Source of the DNA: Polyangiaceae bacterium | GTDB lineage: Bacteria > Myxococcota_A > Polyangia > Polyangiales > Polyangiaceae | NCBI GenBank assembly: GCA_020846005.1 | Contig: JADLEQ010000080.1 | Location: 36,063 to 100,062 of the forward strand | DNA length: 64,000 nt | Direction: 5' to 3' | Shown: positions 49,565 to 56,984 of the stretch, one piece after another | Numbering within the stretch: the stretch's first letter is position 1 | How the letters are laid out: every line of letters starts with the position of its first letter | Made by a program: the position numbers and the translations under genes | The notes under the pieces: generated by a model | Seen by the model: only the letters and a program-made list of their open reading frames with translations | Databases searched by the model: none | What the model was told of the DNA's origin: nothing

Positions 49565-51126
49565 GCGTCCGGTCCGCCGCCAGCCGTCCCGCCGTCGCCC
49601 CGGTGATGGCCGCCGGGACGCAGCTCGGCCGCTACGAGCTGCTCATGCCCATCGCCACCGGCGGGATGGCGATGGTGTGGGCCGCCCGCATGCAGGGGAC
49701 GCGCGGCTTCCAGAAGGTGGTCGCCGTCAAGACCATGCTGCCGAAGATGAGCGAGGATCCCGACTTCGAGCGGATGTTCCTCGCGGAGGCGAGCCTCGCC
49801 TCGAAGATCCGCCACCCCCACGTGGTCGAGATTTTCGATCTGGGAGATGAAGACGGCGTCCTCTACCTGGTGATGGAGTGGATCGAGGGCGCGCCGCTCA
49901 GCGATCTGCTCCGAGTCGCGCTGCGGAAGGGGGGCGTGCCGCTCCCGGTCGCCGTCCGGATCGTGATGCAGGCGTGCGCGGGGCTGCACGCGGCCCACGA
50001 GCTCCGCGACGACGACGGCCAGCTCATCGGGCTCGTGCACCGGGACGTCTCTCCGCAGAACATCCTGGTGAGCGTCGAGGGAGTGACGAAGGTGGTCGAT
50101 TTCGGCGTCGCGAAGGCGACGGCGCTCGGAGGCGCGACCGGCTCCGGCTCCGTGAAGGGGAAGATCGCCTACATGGCTCCCGAGCAGGTGAAGGGCGGCG
50201 ACATCGACCGGCGCGTCGACGTGTTCGCCATCGGCACGGTGCTCTACGCGCTGACGACGGGACGCCACCCGTTCCGCGGCGAGAACGACAGCCACACGCT
50301 CATGAACATCCTGTCGGAGGGTCCGCCGCGCGCGCCGTCGGAGCTCGTCGCGAGCTTCCCGAAGTCGCTGGAGCGCGTGATCCTGCAGGCCCTCGCCAAG
50401 GACCCGGCCAAGCGCTTCCCCACCGCGAACGAGCTGCTCAAGGCGCTGGACCGCGCGCTCCCGCCCCCCATGCGGCTCAGCTCGGACGAGGACGTGGCGC
50501 TCTTCGTGAGGAGCGTGCTCGGGGACGAGCTGGATGCCCGGCGCGCCACGCTGCGCGAGGCGCTGGAGGCGGCGCCGGCCCCGGTCACCGGGGACCAGCG
50601 GTCGCTCCGTAAGCTGCTCGAGTCGCAACCCCCGCCACCTCCCGAGGGCGCGAGCGGTCCATCGTGGAGCGCCGTGTCGGAGGGCGAGCGATCGGGGAGC
50701 GGTTCGGGGGCGAGCCAGAGCTCGCTGTCGGTGGAGGCAGCCGGTGCGGCGAGCGCGGACGTGGCCGCGAGCGCACCGCGACGCCGACGCGCGACGATCG
50801 GAGTGGCGGTAGGGGTGGGCGCGCTGGGTCTGGTCGGCGCGATCGCCTGGCTCCGCCCGCCGGGCGAGCCGGTCGTGGCGGCGAGCGCCGCGGCGCTGCC
50901 GGTCGCCCCGTCGGCGGGGCCCGCGATCGAGGCCGTCGCGCCGGCGCCGCCCCCGGTCCCGGCCGCGTCCGATCCGGCCCCCGAGGCGAGCGCGGTGGCG
51001 CCGTCCGGTGCAGCGAGCGCGCAGCGCACCGCGCCGGGCGCGCCGCGGCCTGGAGGCGGCGCGGCGCGCCCGGCGGCGGGCACCCCGCCGCGGCCGGGGA
51101 ACTGGCGCACCGATCCCGGGTTCTGA
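49561..51126 (+). CDS. Membrane-anchored Ser/Thr protein kinase
   Basis: 521 residues from GTG 49561; ATG 49606 is an alternative. The Hanks-type kinase domain spans about 22-300: TGGMAMVWAA glycine loop, VVAVKTML Lys, LVHRDVSPQNILV catalytic loop (HRD with Asn), VVDFGVAKA metal loop, KIAYMAPEQV activation segment end. A Ser/Gly/Ala linker and one transmembrane helix (about 405-423) follow, then a Pro/Ala-rich tail. This is the common myxobacterial pattern (HRDVSPQN). It phosphorylates Ser/Thr in the cytoplasm; the exterior is only a linker. The start overlaps the BtuF-like gene stop (GTGA). Confidence 0.93.
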   Translation: MSVRSAASRPAVAPVMAAGTQLGRYELLMPIATGGMAMVWAARMQGTRGFQKVVAVKTMLPKMSEDPDFERMFLAEASLASKIRHPHVVEIFDLGDEDGVLYLVMEWIEGAPLSDLLRVALRKGGVPLPVAVRIVMQACAGLHAAHELRDDDGQLIGLVHRDVSPQNILVSVEGVTKVVDFGVAKATALGGATGSGSVKGKIAYMAPEQVKGGDIDRRVDVFAIGTVLYALTTGRHPFRGENDSHTLMNILSEGPPRAPSELVASFPKSLERVILQALAKDPAKRFPTANELLKALDRALPPPMRLSSDEDVALFVRSVLGDELDARRATLREALEAAPAPVTGDQRSLRKLLESQPPPPPEGASGPSWSAVSEGERSGSGSGASQSSLSVEAAGAASADVAASAPRRRRATIGVAVGVGALGLVGAIAWLRPPGEPVVAASAAALPVAPSAGPAIEAVAPAPPPVPAASDPAPEASAVAPSGAASAQRTAPGAPRPGGGAARPAAGTPPRPGNWRTDPGF

Positions 51127-51154
51127 CCCGCCGCAGGCGTCGCGCCCGCCGCGA

Positions 51155-52156
51155 TCAGAAGCGCCCGTGGACGACCAGCCCAGCCCACCCCGGCGCGACC
51201 ACCGGCTCGGCCGCCACGCGCTCCCCCGGGCCGGGCGCGCCGGCGTCGTCTCGCAACCACCAGAGCGCCGCCGCCGCCCCGATACCCACTACTCCTACTC
51301 CGAGCAGGACGGGCGAGAGTGTGTCGTAGAGCTTCGCGTCGTCGTACGTGCCGCGCGCGCTCGGCGGGCACTGCTGCCGATCGGGACCGCACGCCGCGTC
51401 GAGCTCGGCCTTGCGGTCCTGCCGGAGCGCCCAGGTCGCTCCGGCGCCGACCAGCGCGACCGCGCCCACCCCCGCGGCGACCCACGCCAGCGGCGGAGGT
51501 CCGCCCCCGACGGCCTCATCGCGCGCCGCGGCGGGCGCCGCTCCGCGGGGCGCGCGCGCATCGCCCGCCGGCGCCTCGAGCGCGCGCTCGAGGACGATCT
51601 TCACCTCGACGGTCTCGCGCTCGGCCGCCCGCACCGTGACGCTGAACGGGCGCCGGCCCGGAGCCGACGCCTCGACCGAGTGCGGCCCCGGGTCGACCGG
51701 GATCGGCGCCGCGAGCGAGGTCTCGCCGAGTGAGGTCCCGTTGAGCTTCACGGTCGCCGCCTCGGCGCCCGCGCCGCGGACGAACACGAGGCGCGGCACG
51801 CGCTCCTTGAGCTCATGGGCGCGCCGCTCGACCTCGCCGACGAAGTCGTCGCCGGCCACGCTGCCGGCCTCGGTCAACGCGAGCTCGTAGCCCCCCAGCG
51901 CCGCCACGAGGTGACCGAGGCGCTCCTCGCACGACGCGATCTGAAACCGCACCTGCGGAGTCATCCGGAACTGTCCGACCTCTCGGAAGAGCTGGATCGC
52001 CTGCGCGCAATCCCCCGCCTTGGACAGCTCGAGCGCGCGCTGGAACTGCGAGCGCGCCCGGCGCGCGTCGGCGGCCTCGTCGGCGCCGACACGCCCCGCG
52101 CCCAGGACGAGCGCGGCCGCGAGCAGCGCCGCAGACGCGGCCCGTCCGCGCCTCAT
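51155..52156 (-). CDS. TPR-like/PEGA-type envelope protein
   Basis: 333 residues. A signal (SAALLAAALVLGAGRVGA) is followed by a TPR-like segment (about 30-95: FQRALELSKAGDCAQAIQLF and VRFQIASCEERLG), a coiled segment and a PEGA-like domain (about 135-200: ATVKLNGTSLGETSL and VDPGPHSVEASAPGRRPF). Two C-terminal transmembrane helices flank a Cys-containing loop (CGPDRQQCPP). Such proteins are numerous in myxobacteria and sit in the periplasm. Its start overlaps the stop of the upstream PPC-type lipoprotein gene (ATGA 52153-52156), so the two are translated together. Confidence 0.82.
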   Translation of the reverse strand: MRRGRAASAALLAAALVLGAGRVGADEAADARRARSQFQRALELSKAGDCAQAIQLFREVGQFRMTPQVRFQIASCEERLGHLVAALGGYELALTEAGSVAGDDFVGEVERRAHELKERVPRLVFVRGAGAEAATVKLNGTSLGETSLAAPIPVDPGPHSVEASAPGRRPFSVTVRAAERETVEVKIVLERALEAPAGDARAPRGAAPAAARDEAVGGGPPPLAWVAAGVGAVALVGAGATWALRQDRKAELDAACGPDRQQCPPSARGTYDDAKLYDTLSPVLLGVGVVGIGAAAALWWLRDDAGAPGPGERVAAEPVVAPGWAGLVVHGRF

Positions 52157-53670
52157 GGCACCAGCACCTCGAGGTCGAAGTGGCAGGTGGTCGCCGGGAA
52201 CTCGGTGTCGACCACGATGTAGAACGTGTCGCCCGCCTGGGCCGGCCACTCCACCTGCTCGTTCTGGTTGAAGGGTGGCTGGACCTTGTAGCTCGACGAG
52301 GTCGTCGTGGCGCAGACCTGACGGCAGCCGCCCGCGAGCACGAAGAGATCGCAGTCGGCGTCGAGGTTGGAGAGCACCGCCCGGTAGGTCCCCGTCTGCT
52401 CCGCGGTGAACATCCAGGCCGCCTCATGGCCGTCCCAGTCGTAGTTGGGGGCGCAGGTGTAGTCGACGAGGTTCCGCGTGACGTTGCCACGCGAGGACGC
52501 ATTGTCCATCCCGACGAGCTTGCTTCCGACCTCGATCGCGCGCGACGGCACGCAGCCCGAGCCGAGGACGGGGTTGACCACGCCGTCCGAGAGCGAGCAG
52601 CGCACCGAGAGATCGTAGGCGGTCGCGCTCGGCCCGTCGACGACGAGGTAGTAATCCCTGCCCGCGATCGGGCGGAAGGCGAGCGCCTCGGCGCCCGGGC
52701 CGCTCTGGTAGTGGTCGGCCACGCGGGTGCAGGAGGTCGTAGCGTCGCACGGCGAGCCCGCCGACACGTCGACCAGGAAGAGATCGAGGTTGCCGCCGAG
52801 CGCGTACGCTTCGACGAACACGTCGAACCCGAGCGTCGGGTTCAGCCGATAGGCGCGCTCCGGTCCGGCGCGATCGGCGGACGAGCACGAGTACGCCGGA
52901 GGGCCGATCCGATCCGTGCTGCCCATCCCGCCCGTCATCGCGGAGGAGACGCTCGAGTCGCAGCCGAGGAGCCCCGCCGGGCGGCACACGCCCGCGCAGG
53001 TGGGGTGCGCGTCGCAGTCGAGATCCGCGCAGTCGGCGCGCGTGTCGCCGTCTTCGTCGCCCGGCGCGTCGCAGATCTCGACGGCGCCCCCGCTCCCACC
53101 GGCACCCGCGCTCCCGCTCGCGCCCCCACTCCCGCTCGCGCCCCCACTCCCGCTCGCGCCCGCACTCCCGCTCGCGCCCCCGCTCGCGCCCCCACTCCCG
53201 CTGACGCCCCCGCTCCCGCTGACGCCCCCGCTCCCGCTGACGCCCCCGCTCCCGCTGACGCCCCCGCTCCCGCTGACGCCCCCGCTCCCGCCCGCGCCCG
53301 CACTCCCGCCCGCGCCCGCACTCCCGCCCGCGCCCGCACTCCCGCCCGCGCCCGCACTCCCGCTCGCGCCCGCACTCCCGCTCGCGCCCGCACTCCCGCT
53401 CGCGCCCCCGCCCCCGCTCCCGCTCGCGCCCCCGCCCCCGCTCCCGCTCGCGCCCCCGCTCCCGCTCCCGCTCACGCCGCCGCCCCCGCTCGCGCCGCCG
53501 CCTCCGCTCCCGCCCCCGCCGGCGCCATCGCTGCTCGCGTCCGCGGTGTCCGAGAAGCCTCCGTACTCCGGCAGCCCGCAGCCGCTCAGCGCTCCGCTGG
53601 TCGTCAGCAGCGCCGCGGAGAGGACGAGGCAGGATCGCGACGTCGCAGGCACGCCGGGCGATCCTATCAC
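52153..53670 (-). CDS. PPC-type lipoprotein with Gly/Ser/Ala repeat linker
   Basis: 505 residues from GTG 53670, or 499 from GTG 53652. The signal ends at LSGCGLPEYG (lipoprotein). A very long Gly/Ala/Ser/Val linker (about 45-190, repeats of SGGVSG and SAGAGG type) is followed by a MopE-like segment (ICDAPGDEDGDTRADCADLD). Two beta-sandwich PPC-like domains follow (RAYRLNPTLGFDVFVEAY and TGTYRAVLSNLDADCDLFVL), each with Cys pairs. It is probably a surface protein held away from the membrane by the linker. The downstream TPR/PEGA gene overlaps it. Confidence 0.83.
   Translation of the reverse strand: MIGSPGVPATSRSCLVLSAALLTTSGALSGCGLPEYGGFSDTADASSDGAGGGGSGGGGASGGGGVSGSGSGGASGSGGGGASGSGGGGASGSAGASGSAGASGSAGAGGSAGAGGSAGAGGSAGAGGSGGVSGSGGVSGSGGVSGSGGVSGSGGVSGSGGASGGASGSAGASGSGGASGSGGASGSAGAGGSGGAVEICDAPGDEDGDTRADCADLDCDAHPTCAGVCRPAGLLGCDSSVSSAMTGGMGSTDRIGPPAYSCSSADRAGPERAYRLNPTLGFDVFVEAYALGGNLDLFLVDVSAGSPCDATTSCTRVADHYQSGPGAEALAFRPIAGRDYYLVVDGPSATAYDLSVRCSLSDGVVNPVLGSGCVPSRAIEVGSKLVGMDNASSRGNVTRNLVDYTCAPNYDWDGHEAAWMFTAEQTGTYRAVLSNLDADCDLFVLAGGCRQVCATTTSSSYKVQPPFNQNEQVEWPAQAGDTFYIVVDTEFPATTCHFDLEVLVP
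53090..53470. repeat. Coding micro/minisatellite in lipoprotein linker
   Basis: Tandem 12- and 18-base units made of CCCGCTCGCGCC, CCCGCTGACGCC and CCCGCCCGCGCC variants (plus-strand reading). They encode the GS-rich linker on the minus strand. All six frames stay open through it, which creates several false ORFs. Confidence 0.8.
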
Positions 53671-53739
53671 GCACGCCGCGGACGACGATCCAATTCCCGC
53701 CGCGCGTTCGCGCCGCCCGGCCCATCGCGGTGCCCGCTC

Positions 53740-54741
53740 TCAGCGGCAGCAGCGCACGCCGAGCGAGTAGTCGTGATAATCGAGGGGGTGTGCCTCCACA
53801 CGCGCCTCGCACCCCTCGCGGGTGCTCCGCGAGTAGAAGCCGCCGACGAACGTCCCCTCCGGGTCATCGATCCATTCGTCCAGGTTGCCGACCATGTCGT
53901 GGACGGCGTCGTCGCCCCAGCGGCTCGCGCACTCCGGCGTCGCGCCGGTGACGCGAAGCAGCGGCTTGCCGCGCACGGTGACGCGATTCAGGCGAGGATC
54001 GGAGTGACCGCGCGAGGCGTCCCCGTGCAGCACCTGCGCCGGATGCGCCTCGCGAAAGACGTTGCACCTCCCGGCCACCCAGCGCTCGCCGTGAGGGAAC
54101 TGCGTGCCCCCCTCGCCACGGCAGGCCGTCCGCCACTCGTCCGCGGTGCAGAGGCGCTTGCCGGCGTTCTTGCACGCCACCGCCGCGAGCGTGCCGCTCA
54201 CGTGGCCGTTCGGCACCGCGCCGCGCTCCGAGACGGCGCGCGGCGCGTGATCGCGCGCGAGCTGAAAGCCGGGGAGTCGGGGCAGCGGAGTCGCGCGCGC
54301 GGCGTCGTCTCCCTGCTCCTTCGCGAGCTTCAGCCAGGTCTCCCACGCCCGCTTCGCCTGCGCGCGGTGGGGTGGATAGTACGGCGACAGCGCCTCGCCC
54401 GAGGCCACCTCGACCAGCCTCGCCTCGTAGCGATCGACGCAGAACGCGCCGCGGACGTCGACCATGTCCGGCGGGCAGCGACGCGCCGCCGTGGTGAGTT
54501 CGGCGGGATCCGCGCGCTCCTCGGTGCCAGACGGCGCGCGGTCCCCACCCTCGGGGAGGTAGAGCGCCCGCGGGGGCGGCTCGCTCACAGCGGGCGCGGC
54601 GGCGGACCCGGGCGCCGCGCCGTCACCACGCGCGTCCGGCGCCTCGCGCGAGCAGGCCACCCCGGCGAGGAGCGCCGCCAGACCGGTCGCGCGGCGAGCG
54701 GAGCGCCTGAGCCCCACCCTCCCCGGCACCGCTCGCCTCAC
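53740..54741 (-). CDS. FGE/SUMF1-like domain lipoprotein
   Basis: 333 residues from GTG 54741, which overlaps the infA stop (GTGA). The signal GLAALLAGVACS has a lipobox. The FGE-sulfatase-type domain spans about 85-333: PDMVDVRGAFCVDRYEARLV, CKNAGKRLCTADEWRTACRG, PHGERWVAGRCNV, MVGNLDEWIDD and GGFYSRSTR. These are the landmarks of formylglycine-generating enzyme relatives, many of which are not oxidases but ligand-binding or structural proteins. It is probably exported. The pairing with infA is unusual and no functional link is evident. Confidence 0.85.
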   Translation of the reverse strand: MRRAVPGRVGLRRSARRATGLAALLAGVACSREAPDARGDGAAPGSAAAPAVSEPPPRALYLPEGGDRAPSGTEERADPAELTTAARRCPPDMVDVRGAFCVDRYEARLVEVASGEALSPYYPPHRAQAKRAWETWLKLAKEQGDDAARATPLPRLPGFQLARDHAPRAVSERGAVPNGHVSGTLAAVACKNAGKRLCTADEWRTACRGEGGTQFPHGERWVAGRCNVFREAHPAQVLHGDASRGHSDPRLNRVTVRGKPLLRVTGATPECASRWGDDAVHDMVGNLDEWIDDPEGTFVGGFYSRSTREGCEARVEAHPLDYHDYSLGVRCCR

Positions 54742-54959
54742 TTCCCGCGATAAACGATGAGACCGTGCGTGAGATCGTACGGTGACACGGCCACGCGCAC
54801 GCGATCGCCGGGGAGCACGCGGATGTGGTGCCGCCGCATCCTGCCGGAGAGCTGCGCGCGGACCATCGCGCCACCCTGGTCGACCTTGATCGTGTACTGG
54901 CCGCCACCCAGGGCTTCCTGGATGACGCCTTCCATCTCGAGGAGGTCGCCTTTGCTCAC
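54738..54959 (-). CDS. infA: Translation initiation factor IF-1
   Basis: 73 residues. The whole protein matches IF-1: LLEMEGVIQEALGGGQYTIK, VRAQLSGRMRRHHIRVLPGD and VRVAVSPYDLTHGLIVYRGK, an S1-type OB fold. It blocks the A site of the 30S subunit during initiation. The start is GTG 54959. It is not with ribosomal protein genes here but coupled to the FGE-like lipoprotein gene by a GTGA overlap; a second infA may exist elsewhere in the genome. Confidence 0.93.
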   Translation of the reverse strand: MSKGDLLEMEGVIQEALGGGQYTIKVDQGGAMVRAQLSGRMRRHHIRVLPGDRVRVAVSPYDLTHGLIVYRGK

Positions 54960-55076
54960 GGGGCGCGGAGGGTGACACGCGCCCCCTGGCGATGCAAGCT
55001 CCGCGACGCGCTCGCCTCCTCCACCCGCCGGGCGGCGTTCCGCCCGCTCCGGAGCCGTGCTCGACCCTCGCTCACC

Positions 55077-55787
55077 GTGACCGACTCTCCCTTCCCCGCG
55101 ACGCTCCTCGACTACAACGGCCTCCTCGTCGACGACGAGCACGTGCACCTCGAGGCCTTCCGCGCGGTCCTGGCGCCGCTCGGCATCTCGCTCACCGAGG
55201 CGACCTACTGGGACCGCTACCTCGGCTACGACGACGCCGGCGCGTTCGCCGCGATCCTCGGCGACCACGGGCGCGAGGCCGATGAGGGCGAGGTCGCGCG
55301 GCTCGTGGAGGCGAAGCGACCGGAGTACCTCGCCCGCGCCCGGGGCGCGCTCCGCACGTTCCCCGGCGCGGCCGCGCTGGTGCGCCGCCGCGCAACGGCG
55401 GGCCCGATCGTGGTGGTGTCCGGCGCGCTCCGCGACGAGATCGAGCTCGGGCTGGCGACGCTCGGAGTGCGCGAGCTCGTGGCCGGGATCGTCGCCGCGG
55501 AGGACACCCGCCGCTGCAAGCCCGATCCGGAGGGCTATCTCCTTGGGGTAGAGGCCCTCGCGCGGGTGACGGCGCGGGCGGCGGCCGAGCGCGCGCTGGC
55601 GTTCGAGGACTCGCTCGCGGGGATCGCGGCGGCGCGCGCCGCCGGCCTCGCGTGCGCCGCAGTCACCCACTCGTACCCGCGCGCGTCGCTCGAGAGCGCC
55701 GGCGCGCTGCTCGTCGCGGATCATCTGGACACGCTCGACGAGGCGGCGCTCGCGCGCGCCGCCGCGGAGGCGCGCGCGCGGCCGTGA
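55077..55787 (+). CDS. HAD-family hydrolase with Asn in motif I
   Basis: 236 residues. A HAD-IA fold: motif I ATLLDYNGLLVDDEHVH has Asp-x-Asn where the usual acid/base Asp+2 is expected. Motif II is VVSGALRDE, and motif III has RRCKPDPEGYL. Motif IV is EDSLAGIAAA. The Asp+2 to Asn change is seen in a recognisable subgroup of HAD proteins. Phosphatase activity is thus uncertain; a sugar-phosphate phosphatase, or a phosphotransfer/binding role, is possible. GTG 55077 start. Its stop overlaps the GTG of the GH113-like gene. Confidence 0.85.
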   Translation: MTDSPFPATLLDYNGLLVDDEHVHLEAFRAVLAPLGISLTEATYWDRYLGYDDAGAFAAILGDHGREADEGEVARLVEAKRPEYLARARGALRTFPGAAALVRRRATAGPIVVVSGALRDEIELGLATLGVRELVAGIVAAEDTRRCKPDPEGYLLGVEALARVTARAAAERALAFEDSLAGIAAARAAGLACAAVTHSYPRASLESAGALLVADHLDTLDEAALARAAAEARARP

Positions 55788-56956
55788 GCCCGTGGATCGT
55801 CGGCGCGAGCGCCGCGCTGGCGGCCATCGTCGGTGCGCGGCCAGGCGCCGCCGCGCCCGCGCCCCTCCGCGTCGGGCCCGGCGCGACGGGCTGGAGCGCC
55901 ACGGGCGCCGGCGCGGTGCGAGGCGTCACCGTCGGCCCGATCGAGAGCGCGCTCCACCCGGGCCACGGCTACGGCACCGCGAGGTCCGCGCGAGCCATGC
56001 TGGAGGCGCGACGCCTCGGCGCGAGCTGGGTCAGCGTGACGCCGTTCGGGCGTGTGCTCGACCTCCGCCCGAGCGGCGTGGATCCCACGTTCGAGGCGCC
56101 GCACGCGGAGAACCGCGGGGCCGTCGCCCGAGCGGTGCACCAGGCCCACGCCGAGGGGCTGCGGGTGATGATCGTCCCGCACCTCTGGGTGGAGAACGGC
56201 GAGTGGCGCGCGCTCATCGATCCGGGCGACGACGCCGCCTGGGGCCGCTGGGCAGCGAGCTACCGCGAGTGGGTGGTCGGCTGGGCCGCGGTGGCGCGCG
56301 ACGCGGGCGCCGACCTGTTCTCGGTGGGAGTGGAGCTACGGAGCTGGGCCACGACGCCCCGCGCGACCTCACTCGTCGAGGTGATCCGCGCGGTGCGCGC
56401 CGTGTATCCCGGCCCGGTGACGTACGCCGCGAACTGGGACGACGTGGAGAGCACGGTGGTGCTCGGTGAGCTCGACGTGATCGGCGTGAACGCGTTCTTC
56501 CCGCTCGCCGAGCGCGAGGGGGCGCGCCTGCCCGACCTCGTCGACGGGGGCCGGCGCGTCGCGGCGAAGATGGGCGCGCTGGCCCGGGAGTGGCAGCGGC
56601 CCGTGCTGTTCACCGAGATCGGCTACACGACCCGCCGCGATCCGGCCGTGAAACCCTGGGAATGGCCGGACTCGATGAAGGACGTGGTCGTCGACGAGGC
56701 GGCGCAGGCCGACGCCTACTCGGGGCTCCTCGCGCCGCTGGTGGAGGAGGAGTGGTTCGCCGGCTTCTTCGTGTGGCGAACGTACGCGGATCCCGACGAC
56801 CTCTCCCAGGAGGCGGAGTGGGGGTTCTCGCCGCGCGGCAAGCTAGCCGAGCTCGTCCTGCGCGACGCCTTCTCGACGCACTGGGCCGCAGACGGGCCGC
56901 GACCCGTCGGGCACGCGTTGGCCCGCGACGCGGCGCTGGGGGTCGGCTTCTTCTGA
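55784..56956 (+). CDS. GH113-like glycosidase
   Basis: 390 residues. An N-terminal export signal (VGASAALAAIVGARPGAAA) is followed by a TIM-barrel domain. GVTVGPIESALHPGHGYGT, VMIVPHLWVENGEWRALID, FSVGVELRSWATTP (probable acid/base Glu), VTYAANWDDVES, IGVNAFFPLAER and RPVLFTEIGYTTRRD (probable nucleophile Glu) follow in GH113-like order. It probably cleaves a beta-linked mannan or related glycan outside the cytoplasm. The GTG start overlaps the HAD gene stop (GTGA), so the two are coupled. Confidence 0.85.
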   Translation: MSPWIVGASAALAAIVGARPGAAAPAPLRVGPGATGWSATGAGAVRGVTVGPIESALHPGHGYGTARSARAMLEARRLGASWVSVTPFGRVLDLRPSGVDPTFEAPHAENRGAVARAVHQAHAEGLRVMIVPHLWVENGEWRALIDPGDDAAWGRWAASYREWVVGWAAVARDAGADLFSVGVELRSWATTPRATSLVEVIRAVRAVYPGPVTYAANWDDVESTVVLGELDVIGVNAFFPLAEREGARLPDLVDGGRRVAAKMGALAREWQRPVLFTEIGYTTRRDPAVKPWEWPDSMKDVVVDEAAQADAYSGLLAPLVEEEWFAGFFVWRTYADPDDLSQEAEWGFSPRGKLAELVLRDAFSTHWAADGPRPVGHALARDAALGVGFF

Positions 56957-56958
56957 GC

Positions 56959-56978
56959 CCGCGCGGCGCGCCGCGCGG
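56959..56978. terminator. Palindromic hairpin between convergent genes
   Basis: A 20-base perfect palindrome, CCGCGCGG-CGCG-CCGCGCGG, lies between the end of the GH113-like gene (plus) and the end of the lytic transglycosylase gene (minus). It can form a strong stem on either transcript and is a likely bidirectional terminator. No T-run is present. Confidence 0.5.
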
Positions 56979-56984
56979 CGGCGC

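Noticed and set aside
52180..54753. 857-codon plus-strand open frame
   Set aside because: Runs through the GS-repeat of the opposite-strand lipoprotein, where all frames are open.
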